5,890 nucleotides of DNA from Candidatus Brevefilum sp. (GTDB lineage: Bacteria > Chloroflexota > Anaerolineae > Anaerolineales > Anaerolineaceae): assembly GCA_007135845.1 (NCBI GenBank), contig SLIC01000129.1:1-5890 (forward strand). Reading direction: 5' to 3'. The notes below the pieces were generated by a model. It searched no databases and was not told where the DNA came from. It saw nothing but the letters and a program-made list of their open reading frames with translations. Shown in pieces: positions 5,522 to 5,890 of this stretch. The translations under genes were made by a program, and so were the position numbers. How positions within the stretch are numbered: the stretch's first letter is position 1; each line of letters begins with the position of its first letter.

Positions 5522-5890
5522 ATGGATCCGCCTGTCGGGTTGATCTTATAATTTGAACTATACCGCATCGTTTAGCGAGATAAAACATAAGCTGGATAGA
5601 TTCTACGGCAACTCCGGCGAGGTTTTCCACATAGTTCACAGGAACGACCGTGGAAAGAAAATCATCATCTAACACTGTGTCGCAGGTTGGGAAACATCGG
5701 CTTTTTCTACGATGCCCGATGGGTAACGGAAACCACCATTTATATAGAACCTGAGTTTCTCACTTATCGAAAATTTCACCAATTTTACGGGTAAAAACGC
5801 GATTTTCAGGACACTAACCGGTGATATCAGTTGGACGAAAATTGACGCATGGCGTTCATCAATAAGGTTAGAACGACAAGCTGTGAAAAA
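5522..5890 (+). pseudogene. Probable frameshifted plus-strand gene, family unknown, runs off the window
   Basis: No long intact frame covers the last 370 bases, but coding-like pieces join on the plus strand if three indels are allowed. Piece 1 opens with an ATG at 5522 (MDPPVGLI). Piece 2, 5547-5669, reads YNLNYTASFSEIKHKLDRF then YGNSGEVFHIVHRNDRGKK. Piece 3, 5672-5791, includes NIGFFYDARWVTETTIYIEP and FLTYRKFHQFYG. Piece 4, 5793-5890, reads KNAIFRTLTGDISWTKIDAW and stays open to the edge. By my hand count about two thirds of codons in pieces 2-4 begin with a purine, as expected for real genes. The shift between pieces 3 and 4 sits in a GGG run, as expected for a one-base insertion. I do not recognise the protein. 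It would be divergent from the VOC gene. The alternative is a minus-strand frame open from 5890 to a TAG at 5671-5669 (73 codons, ending ADVSQPATQC). Sequencing error in the contig end would also explain the shifts. Confidence 0.4.

Noticed and set aside
5669..5890. Minus-strand partial gene ending at TAG 5671-5669
   Set aside because: It is a single open frame of 73 codons, but its purine-first bias is weaker than that of the plus-strand pieces and it matches nothing known; kept as the alternative reading of the pseudogene rather than as a separate gene.

Overview
The window is 5.9 kb of bacterial chromosome with rough mid-40s GC and dense, short-spaced genes. It holds eight complete genes, all on the minus strand, bounded by a truncated plus-strand gene at the left edge and by a broken, probably plus-strand, reading frame at the right edge. 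No rRNA, tRNA, transposase, CRISPR array or plasmid/phage gene was recognised. The lineage cannot be fixed from sequence alone. Free-living families (AlkC, DUF3795, DUF1905, DUF1801, PhnB-like VOC, M50) and a G-rich 'AGGTAGTAGG' mini-repeat in the left gap would fit an environmental, possibly anaerobic bacterium such as Chloroflexota/Anaerolineae or a Firmicute. That is a weak inference.

Layout in the direction of transcription (right to left). (1) A tight three-gene unit at 5443-4252: a PhnB-like VOC protein, a DUF1801 protein starting 1 nt after it, and a stand-alone DUF1905 protein 12 nt further on. Strong ribosome binding sites overlap the upstream stops, so translational coupling is likely. 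(2) A 92-nt gap with a perfect TATAAT box, then a 16-cysteine DUF3795 protein (4159-3710). (3) A 97-nt gap with a perfect 10-bp palindrome, then a looser series: an AlkC-type DNA glycosylase (3612-2812), a cytosolic serine beta-lactamase-fold hydrolase (2783-1749), a class I SAM-dependent methyltransferase with a TTG start (1676-1005), and an M50-type membrane metalloprotease (944-228).

Functionally this reads as a bag of small stress or detoxification genes (alkylation repair, methyl transfer, VOC, penicillin-binding-protein-like hydrolase, zinc-ribbon-like protein) rather than one obvious pathway. The only part that looks like a designed unit is VOC-DUF1801-DUF1905. I found no convincing new multi-gene system. 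The items most worth a second look are the decayed or frameshifted gene at 5522-5890, the DUF1801/DUF1905 pairing, and the unusual starts of the methyltransferase and VOC genes.
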